Below the pieces are notes generated by a model. That model made no database searches. It was not told the origin of the DNA and saw only the letters and a list, made by a program, of their open reading frames with translations. Below, piece after piece: positions 42,507 through 52,322 of a DNA stretch of 64,000 nucleotides; the first letter of the stretch is position 1; every line of letters starts with the position of its first letter. The stretch is taken from positions 62,001 to 126,000 of the forward strand of contig NZ_CANMEU010000007.1 in NCBI RefSeq assembly GCF_947497045.1. Reading direction: 5' to 3'. A program made the translations under genes and the position numbers. Origin of the DNA: an uncultured Tateyamaria sp. (GTDB lineage Bacteria; Pseudomonadota; Alphaproteobacteria; Rhodobacterales; Rhodobacteraceae).

Positions 42507-42958
42507 GCGTCACCCAGGACACAGCCGCCACGCCGGATGTCCACGCCCTCTTGATCCGACATTTTGAGTTGATGCGCGCCGCATCACCGGCCGAAAGCTG
42601 TCATGTGTTGGAACCTGGCACGTTGCTCGACACGGGGGCGGTCCTGTTTGCAGCGCGCAGTGAGGGCACATTGCTGGGCGTTGGCGCGCTGGCCACACTT
42701 GAGCCCACACACGGCGAGTTGAAATCCATGCACACGGCGGCTGCCGCGCGAGGGCGCGGGGTGGGGGCCGCCCTTGTGGCGGCTTTGATGGACCACGCCC
42801 GTACCCGTGGCATGACCCGGCTTAGCCTTGAGACGGGATCGGATGCGCTCTTTGCCCCGGCGCGGGCGCTTTACAGCGCGCATGGGTTCACTTTGTGCGC
42901 CCCGTTCGGTGATTATGTGCTCGACCCGCTCAGCGTTTTTATGACGCGCACGCTTTGA
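42494..42958 (+). CDS. GNAT family N-acetyltransferase
   Basis: [66 protein letters not shown]. Confidence 0.88.
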   Translation: MDALSVTQDTAATPDVHALLIRHFELMRAASPAESCHVLEPGTLLDTGAVLFAARSEGTLLGVGALATLEPTHGELKSMHTAAAARGRGVGAALVAALMDHARTRGMTRLSLETGSDALFAPARALYSAHGFTLCAPFGDYVLDPLSVFMTRTL

Positions 42959-43002
42959 CATCTTGCCACCTGCGCGCACCTGCGCCATGACTGATCCCGC
43001 GC

Positions 43003-43079
43003 GGTCCCGTAGCTCAACTGGATAGAGCACCTGACTTCTAATCAGGATGTTGAGGGTTCGAGTCCTTCCGGGATCGCCA
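43003..43079 (+). tRNA. tRNA-Arg (anticodon TCT)
   Basis: GGTCCCG...CGGGATC acceptor stem, TAGCTCAACTGGATAGAG D-arm, CCTGACTTCTAATCAGG anticodon arm, GGTTCGAGTCC T-arm, encoded CCA. Confidence 0.95.
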
Positions 43080-43193
43080 GCTTTTCCATGCAAAGCGTCA
43101 GGCGGGTTTTATCTTCACGTTACGCTATTGGGCCAAAGCTGGAGAGGTTGCCGGTCTTTCAGGTTGCATCCGAGGTTGGGTTTGAAGCCATTT

Positions 43194-43814
43194 TTACGGT
43201 CCTCGATTACTGACAAACTCACTTAATTCACCCTTTTGGAGGTCGTAGATGATACCCCACGCAGCAAAGCCTCCGTCGCAAAAAATTATAGCATTGTCGC
43301 CCTGCATGCCACTAAGTGCGACGCTGTGCGCCAAGTAGGACGCGTAAATGTACCTGTTTCCACCTCTCTCGAAACCAACAAACTGTGCTCGGTATTTCGC
43401 TAAGTCTGGGTTTCTCCCTAGTGCGGCGTAACGCAATTGTCCTTCCATCAAATGGTCTTGCAGATACGCCTTTTGGGCGAAAAAATGTCCAAGTCGCTGT
43501 TCTAATTCCCCGATTTCATTTTCCTGCGGCAACCAGACGGCACCGTCAGGTGTCGGCGCTCTGCGTGAACACTGTTTGAATAAACCGGGGGCTTCCTCCA
43601 ATGAAATTGAAAGAGGCCCCGCTTCGGACAGGCCTTTCCAATCTGCGGCTCTATGGCTGCTCGCAAACGCGTGGAAGGATAGAACCATCACAAACACCGC
43701 TACGAAGGCTATGGTTGTTAGAGACCTGCGTGAAAATTTCAAAATCTTAAAACCCTGAACTGAATGATATATCGGGGTGCTGCATCTGGTTTTCAATGTC
43801 ACTAAGCTCCGCAT
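43194..43814 (-). CDS. hypothetical exported protein
   Basis: TM/signal segment TTIAFVAVFVMVLSFHAFASSH; coherent ORF, start uncertain. Confidence 0.5.
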   Translation of the reverse strand: MRSLVTLKTRCSTPIYHSVQGFKILKFSRRSLTTIAFVAVFVMVLSFHAFASSHRAADWKGLSEAGPLSISLEEAPGLFKQCSRRAPTPDGAVWLPQENEIGELEQRLGHFFAQKAYLQDHLMEGQLRYAALGRNPDLAKYRAQFVGFERGGNRYIYASYLAHSVALSGMQGDNAIIFCDGGFAAWGIIYDLQKGELSEFVSNRGP

Positions 43815-44097
43815 ACGGGACCTTCGAGCGCCCCGCTGCGAAAGTCGGGCTTGAGGCCAGTCTGACCGATGCTGCGCTTGGCACCAAAAGGGCGGCGCAA
43901 AAGCGTGACAGGTCCAGGTTCGATCAACAATTTGAGGCAGTCACACGCTCTCTTCCTGATGAGGAACTCCAAGACTCTCGCATCCAGATCGATTTTCAGG
44001 AATCCTAAGGCTGGTGCAATTTGTTGACATCGGGCCATTAGTTGGTACCCCAATCGCCTGTTGGTAAACTTGAACAAACGTAAGATGGTGGTTGAAG

Positions 44098-44568
44098 ATG
44101 CAAGCTGATGTAACAGACAAAGACGGGAAGCTGCGGGTTCACCAACAGTTTTGCTTTGCGCTTTATTCTGCCTCACGCGCTGTGACCAAAGCCTATGGCA
44201 TTTTGTTGAAAGAGCTTGGTGTGACCTACCCGCAATATGCAGCGCTGATGTTGCTGTGGGAGCAAGACGGGATCCTTATCAGTGATATCGCAGCGTCTCT
44301 GGAGCTGGATGGAGGCACCGCGACCCCTCTGGTTCAACGGCTTGAGAAGCTGGACTTCGTCACACGGGTGCGGTGCGACGAGGATGAAAGACGTGTAAGG
44401 GTCTTTTTGACGGACCAAGGTAAGGCGCTGTTTTGCAAAGCCCTCGAGATACCTCACGGACTAGGGGAAGCCACGGGACTGGATGGGCAGACTGCACATC
44501 GCATCGTCGATGAAATGCAAGATATCAAAAGCAACATTGCTGACTGGCTGTCACAAACCCAAGAGTAG
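44098..44568 (+). CDS. MarR family regulator, OhrR-like
   Basis: HQQFCFALYSASRAVTKAYGILLKELGVTYPQYAALMLLWEQDG: OhrR-type N-terminus with candidate reactive Cys; wHTH DERRVRVFLTDQG. Confidence 0.88.
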   Translation: MQADVTDKDGKLRVHQQFCFALYSASRAVTKAYGILLKELGVTYPQYAALMLLWEQDGILISDIAASLELDGGTATPLVQRLEKLDFVTRVRCDEDERRVRVFLTDQGKALFCKALEIPHGLGEATGLDGQTAHRIVDEMQDIKSNIADWLSQTQE

Positions 44569-44669
44569 AACACGAGAACAGGGTCACGGTTTTGTGTAGG
44601 ATTTAAACTGGTGCACCAATTATTTGTATGCCAATTAGTTTATGTATCTCATCTCCAAAGGAGCCTCCC

Positions 44670-45434
44670 ATGTATTTTCGATCCCTATTTCTCGGTGCTG
44701 TTGCCAGTGCGCTGATCTTGCCAATGGCCGCACTCGCAGAGTCCGGCAAAACTGTTGTTCTGGTCCATGGTGCCTTTGCTGACGGGTCATCCTGGAACAA
44801 GGTTATTCCGCTCCTGCAAGAAGAGGGATTGAAAACAATTGCGGTCCAACTGCCAATGACTTCCCTTGCCGATGATGTGGCCTTTACACAGCGCGCCATT
44901 GACAACGCAGAAGGTGATGTCGTCCTTGTCGGACATTCCTGGGGGGGCGTCGTCATTACGGAAGCCGGTGCTGACGAACAGGTGGGCTCTTTGGTGTACC
45001 TTTCCGCCTTCGCGCCAAAGGCCGGCGAGCACATCCACGATATCCTCGACGATGCTCACAAAACGCGCGGCATCCCCACCGTGGATGGTTTCAAGACGCC
45101 GATCGTCGATGAAAATAAATTCATTCGCCTGTCAGAAGAAACGATCGTCGAGTATTTCGCTCCCGACATCCCCCAAGCGGATGCTAAACTGATCGCAGCA
45201 TCACAGGGCCGTCTGCACGCCGCCGCGCTTGATCAGGCACCCAACGTTCAGGCGTGGGACGGAAAACCATCCTGGTACATCGTTGCCGCGAATGACCAGA
45301 TGATTGCCCCTGCCGTTCAACGGGAACAGGCCGAGCGGATTGGCGCACACACGGTAGAAATCTCTGCAAGCCACGTTGGCATGCTCTCCAAGCCTCAAGA
45401 TGTGGCAGATGTGATCATTGACGCTGCAAAATGA
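44670..45434 (+). CDS. exported alpha/beta hydrolase
   Basis: Signal peptide; KTVVLVHGAFADGSSWNKVIPLLQEEG; VLVGHSWGGVVIT; ISASHVGMLSKP. Confidence 0.9.
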   Translation: MYFRSLFLGAVASALILPMAALAESGKTVVLVHGAFADGSSWNKVIPLLQEEGLKTIAVQLPMTSLADDVAFTQRAIDNAEGDVVLVGHSWGGVVITEAGADEQVGSLVYLSAFAPKAGEHIHDILDDAHKTRGIPTVDGFKTPIVDENKFIRLSEETIVEYFAPDIPQADAKLIAASQGRLHAAALDQAPNVQAWDGKPSWYIVAANDQMIAPAVQREQAERIGAHTVEISASHVGMLSKPQDVADVIIDAAK

Positions 45435-45496
45435 CATCCAGCCGCGCGCGCCTGCTTCCTGGGTGCGCGCTTTCTCTTTCACTTCCCCTCTATATG

Positions 45497-46075
45497 GACA
45501 AAAACATGACTGATTTCCCCTCTCACGACGTACAAAGCGCCCCCGAAGGGTCCAAACCCCTGCTTGAGGCGAGCCAAAAAGCATTCGGCCGCCTTCCCGG
45601 TCTCCACAAGGTGATGGCTGAAAGCCCGCAGGTGCTGGAAGGTTACCAGGTTCTGCACAAGCTGTTCACCGAGACAGCGTTTGACGCGGACGAGATGACC
45701 GTTGTCTGGCAAACGATCAACGTGGAGCACGAATGCCACTATTGCGTTCCGGCCCACACAGGCATTGCAAAGATGATGAAGGTGTCGGACGAGATCAGCC
45801 AAGCCCTACGCAATGAAACACCACTGCCAACTGCCAAACTCGAGGCCCTGCGTGTCTTTACTCTGCGTATGCTACGCGGGCGGGGCAATGTCACCGAGGC
45901 CCAAATGCAGGAGTTCTTTGAAGCAGGTTATGGCCACCGCGCTGTGCTGGATGTTATTCTTGGCCTCGCTCAAAAAACGATGTCAAACTACATCAACCAT
46001 GTGGCTGAGACGCCGCTGGACGACGTTGTAAAACCATTGGCATGGACACGCGGCGAAAACCCCGTCGCTGCCTGA
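45497..46075 (+). CDS. carboxymuconolactone decarboxylase family protein
   Basis: TINVEHECHYCVPAHTGIAKM (CxxC-H AhpD-like motif), FEAGYGHRAVLDVILGLAQKTMSNYINHVAETPLD. Confidence 0.88.
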   Translation, partial: DKNMTDFPSHDVQSAPEGSKPLLEASQKAFGRLPGLHKVMAESPQVLEGYQVLHKLFTETAFDADEMTVVWQTINVEHECHYCVPAHTGIAKMMKVSDEISQALRNETPLPTAKLEALRVFTLRMLRGRGNVTEAQMQEFFEAGYGHRAVLDVILGLAQKTMSNYINHVAETPLDDVVKPLAWTRGENPVAA

Positions 46076-46099
46076 CACCTCTGTTTGGCCGAAAATATT

Positions 46100-46133
46100 C
46101 GAGCCGGGACAATGGCCCGGCTCGTTTTTATTA
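46100..46133 (+). terminator. Rho-independent terminator
   Basis: CGAGCCGGG-ACAATGG-CCCGGCTCG followed by TTTTTATTATT. Confidence 0.85.
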
Positions 46134-46272
46134 TTGTCCGATTTGTCCCGCACACCGGACCATCAAGCGCCCCGCTACCTTAAGTCCACTTTGGGCCAAT
46201 ATTGCGTGATGCGACCATTTGATGGGGCACGAAAAACCACCGCATCCTGTCAAAAAAGCCCCCCGCTGATCG

Positions 46273-47528
46273 CTACCGTCTTGTTCGAAAGGCAGCGATG
46301 CCCAAGGCGCAGCCGCTTTGCACGACTGCCCGCCAGGGAGAGATATTTGGATCCGGGTCCTTGCCACTGGCCATGCGGCGAATTTGCGTCTCGTAATATG
46401 TGATTGCCAGCATGAACATCTTGTCCAGTTTCTGAACTCCGGTGGTCGCGCGGCCCACGTCGCAGCGATAGCTGGCATCTCGCGCCGCATTTTGTGGCAG
46501 TTCGGGGTCCACGCTCAACGCACGTGCGATACCGACGAAATCTGTTGCCCCAGAGGCCAGCGCATCCTCCATCCCAGCCACGGATCAGAACCCACCGGTC
46601 ACGACTGCGGGAACATCCGTCAACGCCCGGGCCCGCGTTGCGAAATCCAGAAGGTAGGCCTCGCGGGCCTGCGTCGACTGTTTTGCGCCGGTCATTGCGG
46701 GGTTTTCATAATTGCCGCCGGAAATCTCGATCCGATCAGTCCCCTCGTCCGACAGGGCGCGGATCAGGTCTTGGGCATCTGCGCCCTCAAACCCGTCTTT
46801 CTGGAAGTCTGCGCTGTTCATCTTAATCGACACCGGGAATTGTGTGCCCACCTCACGCCGGATCGCGCGCAAGATCTCGAGGACAAAGGTACGGCGTTTG
46901 GCGGGGGAGCCGCCCCATGCGTCATCGCGCCGATTGTGGTGGGGCGACAGAAACTGGTTGACCAGATACCCATGTGCGCCGTGAATCTGCACCCCGTCAA
47001 ACCCAGCAATCTGCGTCAGCTTTGCGGTTTTGGCAAAACGCTCGATGATCTCCAGAATCTCGCCCGGCTCCAGTGCGCGCGGGCGGGCAAAGGCCGCATC
47101 CAGCCCTTGCCCCAATGCAACCGCACTTGGGGCGACGGGTTGGGCTGTCAGAAATTTCGGGCTTTGTTTGCCGGGATGATTGATCTGCATCCAGAATTTC
47201 ACATCGGGGTTGGCGGTGTGCACCGCGTCAGCCCAGTCCTTGAGGGGGTAAGGTCGGTGCCCTGTTCCAACACGACATTGCCCGGCTCGCCCAACGCAAT
47301 GCGGTCGACCATGACGTTGCCTGTAACCAGCACAGCCGTCCCGCCTCTGGCCCGCCGCTCGTAGACCCTGATGTGGTCCTGGGTGGGCAGGTGAATGCCC
47401 TGTCTCGCCATTACCTCGCTCATCGCGGATTTGAAGAACCGATTTTGAACGCGACGATTGGGGCCAAGATCGAACGGGGTGAACGGGGTGGGGGCGTGGT
47501 CTGGCGGCGTCACAGTAGGGCGATCCAT
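46273..47528 (-). pseudogene. NADH:flavin oxidoreductase / old yellow enzyme, disrupted
   Basis: Pieces in two frames: MDRPTVTPPD..FKSAMSEVMARQ..VVLEQGTDLTP / PLKDWADAVH..FDGVQIHGAHGYLVNQFLSPHHNRR..VVTGGF* / SVAGMEDALASGATDFVGIARAL. A -1 frameshift in a 5-C run near 47248-47252 and a TGA at 46585-46587. Confidence 0.88.
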
Positions 47529-47734
47529 CAATATCAATGGAGTGGAGGGCAGTCTGCATCGCGCCACCTTAGCGGGATATGATCCTGTCGCAATTGCCCG
47601 CGCCACAAGACGTCGGGACACGTGGGGCAACCGCTGGACGTCCTTGCCCGGTCTGCTATCACCCATGCACCGTTTACCCATGGCCCTTGGGCCTGTACGC
47701 CATCGTCTTGCGCCCCCGAATTGGAACCTGACCC

Positions 47735-48184
47735 ATGACATCCAACACCCGCATTGTCCTTTCCAGTGATCACGCAGCCATCGAAATGCGCCAAGCCATC
47801 GCTGCGCATATCAAGGCACTTGGCTGGGAGGTGGTCGATATCGGCCCGACATCACCCGAAAGCACGCATTACCCGATCCATGGTCAGGCGGCTGCCCACA
47901 AGGTGGCATCAGGCGATTGCCGGTTCGGGATCATCCTGTGCGGAACAGGGCAGGGGATTATGATGGCCGCCAACAAGGTGGCAGGTGTGCGGTGCGGGGT
48001 ATGCCTTGATACGTTTTCGGCCCGTATGATCCGCGCGCATAATGACGCCAATATGCTGTCTATCGGTGCGCGGGTGGTGGGCGAGGGGTTGGCGCTTGAT
48101 CTGGTTGATGCGTTTTTGACGACCGAGTTCGAGGCGGGCCGACATGCCACGCGCGTCGATATGATCGAGGGCGCATCCGCCTAG
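47735..48184 (+). CDS. rpiB: ribose 5-phosphate isomerase B
   Basis: IVLSSDHAAIEMRQAIAAHIKALGWEVVDIGP, CGTGQGIMMAANKVAGVRCGVCLD, ARMIRAHNDANMLSIGARVVG. Confidence 0.94.
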   Translation: MTSNTRIVLSSDHAAIEMRQAIAAHIKALGWEVVDIGPTSPESTHYPIHGQAAAHKVASGDCRFGIILCGTGQGIMMAANKVAGVRCGVCLDTFSARMIRAHNDANMLSIGARVVGEGLALDLVDAFLTTEFEAGRHATRVDMIEGASA

Positions 48185-48372
48185 GACGCACGATTGCGGT
48201 GCCCTCGCAGGGTGAGCGGTGATTTCACCCATCTTTGGTTCGTAAGCGGACGGTAGTCCTTTGCCTAATTTGCGGTGATGACGGCAGTGCCCGCTAAAAG
48301 TTTTCATATCGCACACTTGCGCGACGTATTTTTCACTGCAATGCTTCATTTGTGAGCAGAATAAGAACGCAT

Positions 48373-48738
48373 ATGCGATATGCGCTGATCGGCTTGGCGA
48401 TGTCGGCGGGACCTGCCGTCGCCCAGGACACCCAGTTGCACATCTTTGCCGGATGCACCGGTCGGATTTCGGCGCAGATGGAACATGCCTGGTTGATGAA
48501 CGATGCCCGCGCAGAGGAACTGGCCGACCTGCGACTGACATTCGTCGGCATTCTCGAAGCGATCATGCCCGCCGATCAGGCGCGCGACACGCTCAACCAT
48601 CGGATCGAGGTCAAGCGCGCGCATTCCGCCATGCTGACCACAGCATCGTTTGGCACCGATCCAAGGCGCGCAAAGATCGCGCAAAGAACCGCCCGGATTA
48701 AGCTGGACGCGTGTCGGGACTTGCTGCTCGACAGCTAG
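48373..48738 (+). CDS. hypothetical secreted protein
   Basis: Signal peptide MRYALIGLAMSAGPAVAQ; coherent ORF. Confidence 0.6.
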   Translation: MRYALIGLAMSAGPAVAQDTQLHIFAGCTGRISAQMEHAWLMNDARAEELADLRLTFVGILEAIMPADQARDTLNHRIEVKRAHSAMLTTASFGTDPRRAKIAQRTARIKLDACRDLLLDS

Positions 48739-49036
48739 GACCTGTCAAAAATCGAGCCGCCCCCGCTTAATAAACGCGCATCCGGCCCGATTGCAGCCCA
48801 AAAAGTAGCCAACCACAGGCCTGCGCCCATTTATCAGGCATCTGCGACTCGGCCCGCCCAAGCGTATCTTCATAAATGCCCAAGCGGCCCCTTGGGGTCG
48901 TGTGAATGTGCGGCAGTGTTGGCCTTGGAAAACCTTAAACACCACCGCACACGGCAACATCAAAGTGCCGGGGGTGATATGAGGACAAACCGCTGTGTCC
49001 GCAATCCCTTCGGCGCCACGCGCTAAAGGAAAAACG

Positions 49037-50314
49037 ATGAAAAACCCCATTCTTGGAACCACCGCTGCTGTGCTGATGGCCAGCGCGATGCCTGCACTGG
49101 CACAGGATTGTCCGATCAAGGTCGGCGTGCTGCACTCGCTGTCGGGCACCATGGCGATCTCGGAGACGACGCTGAAGGACACGATGGAAATGCTTGTCGA
49201 ACAGCAAAACGAGGCGGGCGGCGTGCTGGGTTGCCAGCTTGAGGCGGTCGTGGTCGACCCGGCCTCTGACTGGCCGTTATTTGCGGAAAAGGCGCGCGAG
49301 TTGCTGACCGTCCACGAGGTCGATGTGATCTTTGGCAACTGGACATCCGTCAGCCGCAAATCCGTGCTGCCCGTGATCGAGGAGTTGAATGGCTTGCTGT
49401 TCTATCCCGTCCAATATGAGGGTGAGGAGTCGTCCAAAAACGTGTTCTACACCGGGGCGGCCCCCAACCAGCAGGCGATCCCTGCCACCGACTATTTCCT
49501 TGAGGAACTGGGCGTTGAAAAGTTTGCCCTGCTCGGCACGGACTATGTTTACCCGCGCACGACCAACAACATCCTTGAATCCTACCTCAAGTCCAAAAGT
49601 ATCGCCGCCGAAGACATCTTTGTGAACTACACGCCCTTCGGCCACTCGGACTGGTCCAAGATCGTGGCCGACGTGGTCGCACTGGGCGCGGATGGCAAAA
49701 AGGTCGGCGTGATCTCGACCATCAACGGTGACGCCAATGTTGGCTTCTACAAAGAACTGGCCGCCGCAGGGATTTCAGCGGATGACATTCCCGTCGTCGC
49801 CTTCTCGGTGGGTGAAGAAGAGCTTGCGGGCCTCGACACCTCGAACCTCGTTGGCCATCTCGCCGCGTGGAACTACTTCCAGTCCGCGGAATCGGACGCC
49901 AACGAGGCATGGGTCGAAGCCTGGAAGGCGCGCATGGGTGAGGACCGGGTGACCAATGACCCGATGGAGGCGCATTATATCGGCTTCAACATGTGGGTGA
50001 ATGCGGCCACTGCGGCGGGCACAACGGATGTCGATGCGGTGCGCGAGGCGATGTACGGGCAGGAGTTTCCGAACCTGACCGGCGGCACGGCCGTGATGCT
50101 GCCCAACCACCACCTCTCCAAGCCTGTCCTTATTGGCGAAATTCAGGACGATGGTCAGTTTGACATCATCAGCCAGACCCCGGAAGTGCCGGGTGATGCG
50201 TGGACCGACTACTTGCCGGAATCCGCCGTGCTCAAGTCTGATTGGCAGGAACTGGGCTGCGGGATGTACAACACATCGACCAGCACCTGCGTGCAGATCA
50301 AATCCAACTACTGA
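49037..50314 (+). CDS. urtA: urea ABC transporter substrate-binding protein
   Basis: Signal peptide; CPIKVGVLHSLSGTMAISETTLKDTMEMLVEQQNEAGGVLGCQLE; FGNWTSVSRKSVLPVIEELNGLLFYPVQYEGEESSKNVFYTGAAPNQQ. Confidence 0.95.
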   Translation: MKNPILGTTAAVLMASAMPALAQDCPIKVGVLHSLSGTMAISETTLKDTMEMLVEQQNEAGGVLGCQLEAVVVDPASDWPLFAEKARELLTVHEVDVIFGNWTSVSRKSVLPVIEELNGLLFYPVQYEGEESSKNVFYTGAAPNQQAIPATDYFLEELGVEKFALLGTDYVYPRTTNNILESYLKSKSIAAEDIFVNYTPFGHSDWSKIVADVVALGADGKKVGVISTINGDANVGFYKELAAAGISADDIPVVAFSVGEEELAGLDTSNLVGHLAAWNYFQSAESDANEAWVEAWKARMGEDRVTNDPMEAHYIGFNMWVNAATAAGTTDVDAVREAMYGQEFPNLTGGTAVMLPNHHLSKPVLIGEIQDDGQFDIISQTPEVPGDAWTDYLPESAVLKSDWQELGCGMYNTSTSTCVQIKSNY

Positions 50315-50320
50315 TCTGAA

Positions 50321-50362
50321 AGACCGGGGGCGGTTTGCCTGCCCCCGGACCCCTTTGAGGAT
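50321..50362 (+). repeat. hairpin between urtA and urtB (related to the dispersed repeat)
   Basis: CCGGGGGCGGTTTGCCTGCCCCCGG followed by ACCCCTTTGAGG, similar to GGCCCCAGACCCCTTTTGAG at 12063. Confidence 0.6.
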
Positions 50363-50368
50363 GCGCGC

Positions 50369-52318
50369 ATGAGCCGATTGCTGATCATATTCTGGTGCCT
50401 GATCTGTGCCGTTCCAGTGGCGGCTCAGGATGCTGATGCCCCCATCCAGCAGGTTATGCAGGCCCATGCCGTCGAACTTGCCAAGGCTTCGCGCCGCACC
50501 ATCCAACCTGCGATCGATGCGTTGATCGACAGTGGCCTGCCTGCGGCCCAAATGGTTCTTGAACGCTGGCAGGCCAAAGAGATGTGGCAGGACGAGGCGA
50601 CGGGCCTGTTCGTCTTTGCCGAGGAAATCGACCGCGACACGATCCGCATCTTTGACGTGTCTGGCCCTGATATCGGCGAAGTACCGGACGAAGGCTACAA
50701 ACAACTCAAACCCAACAGCGGCGTGCGTGGTCTGATCGCCGCCGCCCTTGTGAAATTCCAGCTGACCAGTGACAGCCCCGCCATTCGCCGCGTCGCGCTT
50801 GATGCGATTGCGCGTGACCCGAAAGAAAGCCATCTGCCAGCCCTGCGCGATGCGATCGCGGTTGAGCCGAGCCCAAATCTCGCCGCCCAGATGGAACGAC
50901 TGGAGCGGTTGCTGACCATTCCCTTTGGTGCGACCGAGGAGGACCAGATCGATGCGATTGCTTATTTCGAAGGGGATCTTGGGGTCGATGTGCGCGCGGC
51001 CCTGAACCCGCTGGTCAGTACAACCATCAAAGTGGCCAAGGCCCCGCCCGAGGACCCCGCCGTCATCCGCGTCTTAAAACCCGGCACCGACGCGTTGCCC
51101 AAACCCGACGCATACGCGCTGTTGGTTGCCGATGACCTCGCCCCGCCGCTGATCCCTGACACGGCGGTGCGCGAGACGTTGATCGCAAACATCGAAGACG
51201 GAAAGGTCGCAGGAGTGCAGGTCGCCACCCTTTCAACCGTGCAGGCCCGCAACGCAGCCTTTGCGACGCTTGTGGCCGAAGGGCGCGCCAACCCCGCAGC
51301 GACCGAGCAGGAGATTGACGACCGGCTCGACGCCTATCAGTTCTTCGAGCTTTATACCGGGGCCCCCGCTGTCGCCCTTGCCGCCCAATCGGTGCTGTCG
51401 GGTATCGAAACCAAGGTTGCGCTGAACCAGACGGCGGATCTGGCGCTTGATGCCATTTCGCTTGCGTCCATATATTTTCTGGCCGCCATCGGGCTTGCCA
51501 TCACCTTCGGGGTGATGGGGGTGATCAACATGGCCCATGGCGAATTCATCATGTTGGGTGCCTATACCGGCTACGTCGTGCAGCTCTTCATCCCCGATCA
51601 TACGCTGTCCATCCTGCTCGCCATTCCGCTGGCGTTCATGGTGACATTCGCCGCCGGGGTCGCGATGGAGCGTCTCGTGATCCGTTGGCTCTATCATCGC
51701 CCGCTTGAGACACTGCTGGCCACGTTCGGGGTATCCATCGCGCTGCAACAACTGGCCAAGAATATCTTTGGCACCCAAGCGCGCCCGCTGACCGCGCCGG
51801 GATGGCTGGATGGGTCGATGGTCATCAACGACATCGTCGCCATCAGCTATATCCGCATTGCGATCCTGATCCTCGCGCTGATCTTTCTGGCCGTGTTCCT
51901 GATTGTGATGAACCGCACACGGCTCGGGCTGGAAGTGCGGGCGGTCACCCAAAACCCGCGCATGGCGGCCTCCATGGGGATCAATCCGGACCGGATCAAC
52001 ATGCTGACATTCGGGTTCGGCTCGGGCATTGCCGGGATCGCAGGCGTCGCCATCGGACTTTATGCCAAGGTCACGTCCGAGATGGGTGCCGACTATATCG
52101 TGCAGTCGTTTATGACGGTGGTTGTGGGCGGGGTTGGCAACATCTGGGGCACGCTGTTGGGGGCCGCCATGGTCGGCACGCTTCAAAAGGGGATCGAGTG
52201 GCTGAACCCTTCCAACACGCTGGCGGCACAGACTTACATGATCCTGTTCATCATCCTGTTCATCCAGTTCCGCCCCCGCGGGATCATCGCCCTCAAGGGC
52301 CGCGCGGCAGAGGCGTAA
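50369..52318 (+). CDS. urtB: urea ABC transporter permease UrtB
   Basis: Long N-terminal periplasmic region then branched-chain-type permease (GVMGVINMAHGEFIMLGAYTGYVVQ). Confidence 0.95.
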   Translation: MSRLLIIFWCLICAVPVAAQDADAPIQQVMQAHAVELAKASRRTIQPAIDALIDSGLPAAQMVLERWQAKEMWQDEATGLFVFAEEIDRDTIRIFDVSGPDIGEVPDEGYKQLKPNSGVRGLIAAALVKFQLTSDSPAIRRVALDAIARDPKESHLPALRDAIAVEPSPNLAAQMERLERLLTIPFGATEEDQIDAIAYFEGDLGVDVRAALNPLVSTTIKVAKAPPEDPAVIRVLKPGTDALPKPDAYALLVADDLAPPLIPDTAVRETLIANIEDGKVAGVQVATLSTVQARNAAFATLVAEGRANPAATEQEIDDRLDAYQFFELYTGAPAVALAAQSVLSGIETKVALNQTADLALDAISLASIYFLAAIGLAITFGVMGVINMAHGEFIMLGAYTGYVVQLFIPDHTLSILLAIPLAFMVTFAAGVAMERLVIRWLYHRPLETLLATFGVSIALQQLAKNIFGTQARPLTAPGWLDGSMVINDIVAISYIRIAILILALIFLAVFLIVMNRTRLGLEVRAVTQNPRMAASMGINPDRINMLTFGFGSGIAGIAGVAIGLYAKVTSEMGADYIVQSFMTVVVGGVGNIWGTLLGAAMVGTLQKGIEWLNPSNTLAAQTYMILFIILFIQFRPRGIIALKGRAAEA

Positions 52319-52322
52319 CAGT

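Noticed and set aside
43796-44176. Overlapping small ORFs on both strands before the OhrR-like gene
   Set aside because: Neither has a recognisable domain; likely non-coding remnant sequence.
48745-49359. 204-aa minus-strand ORF
   Set aside because: Overlaps the urtA 5' end antisense; no family features.
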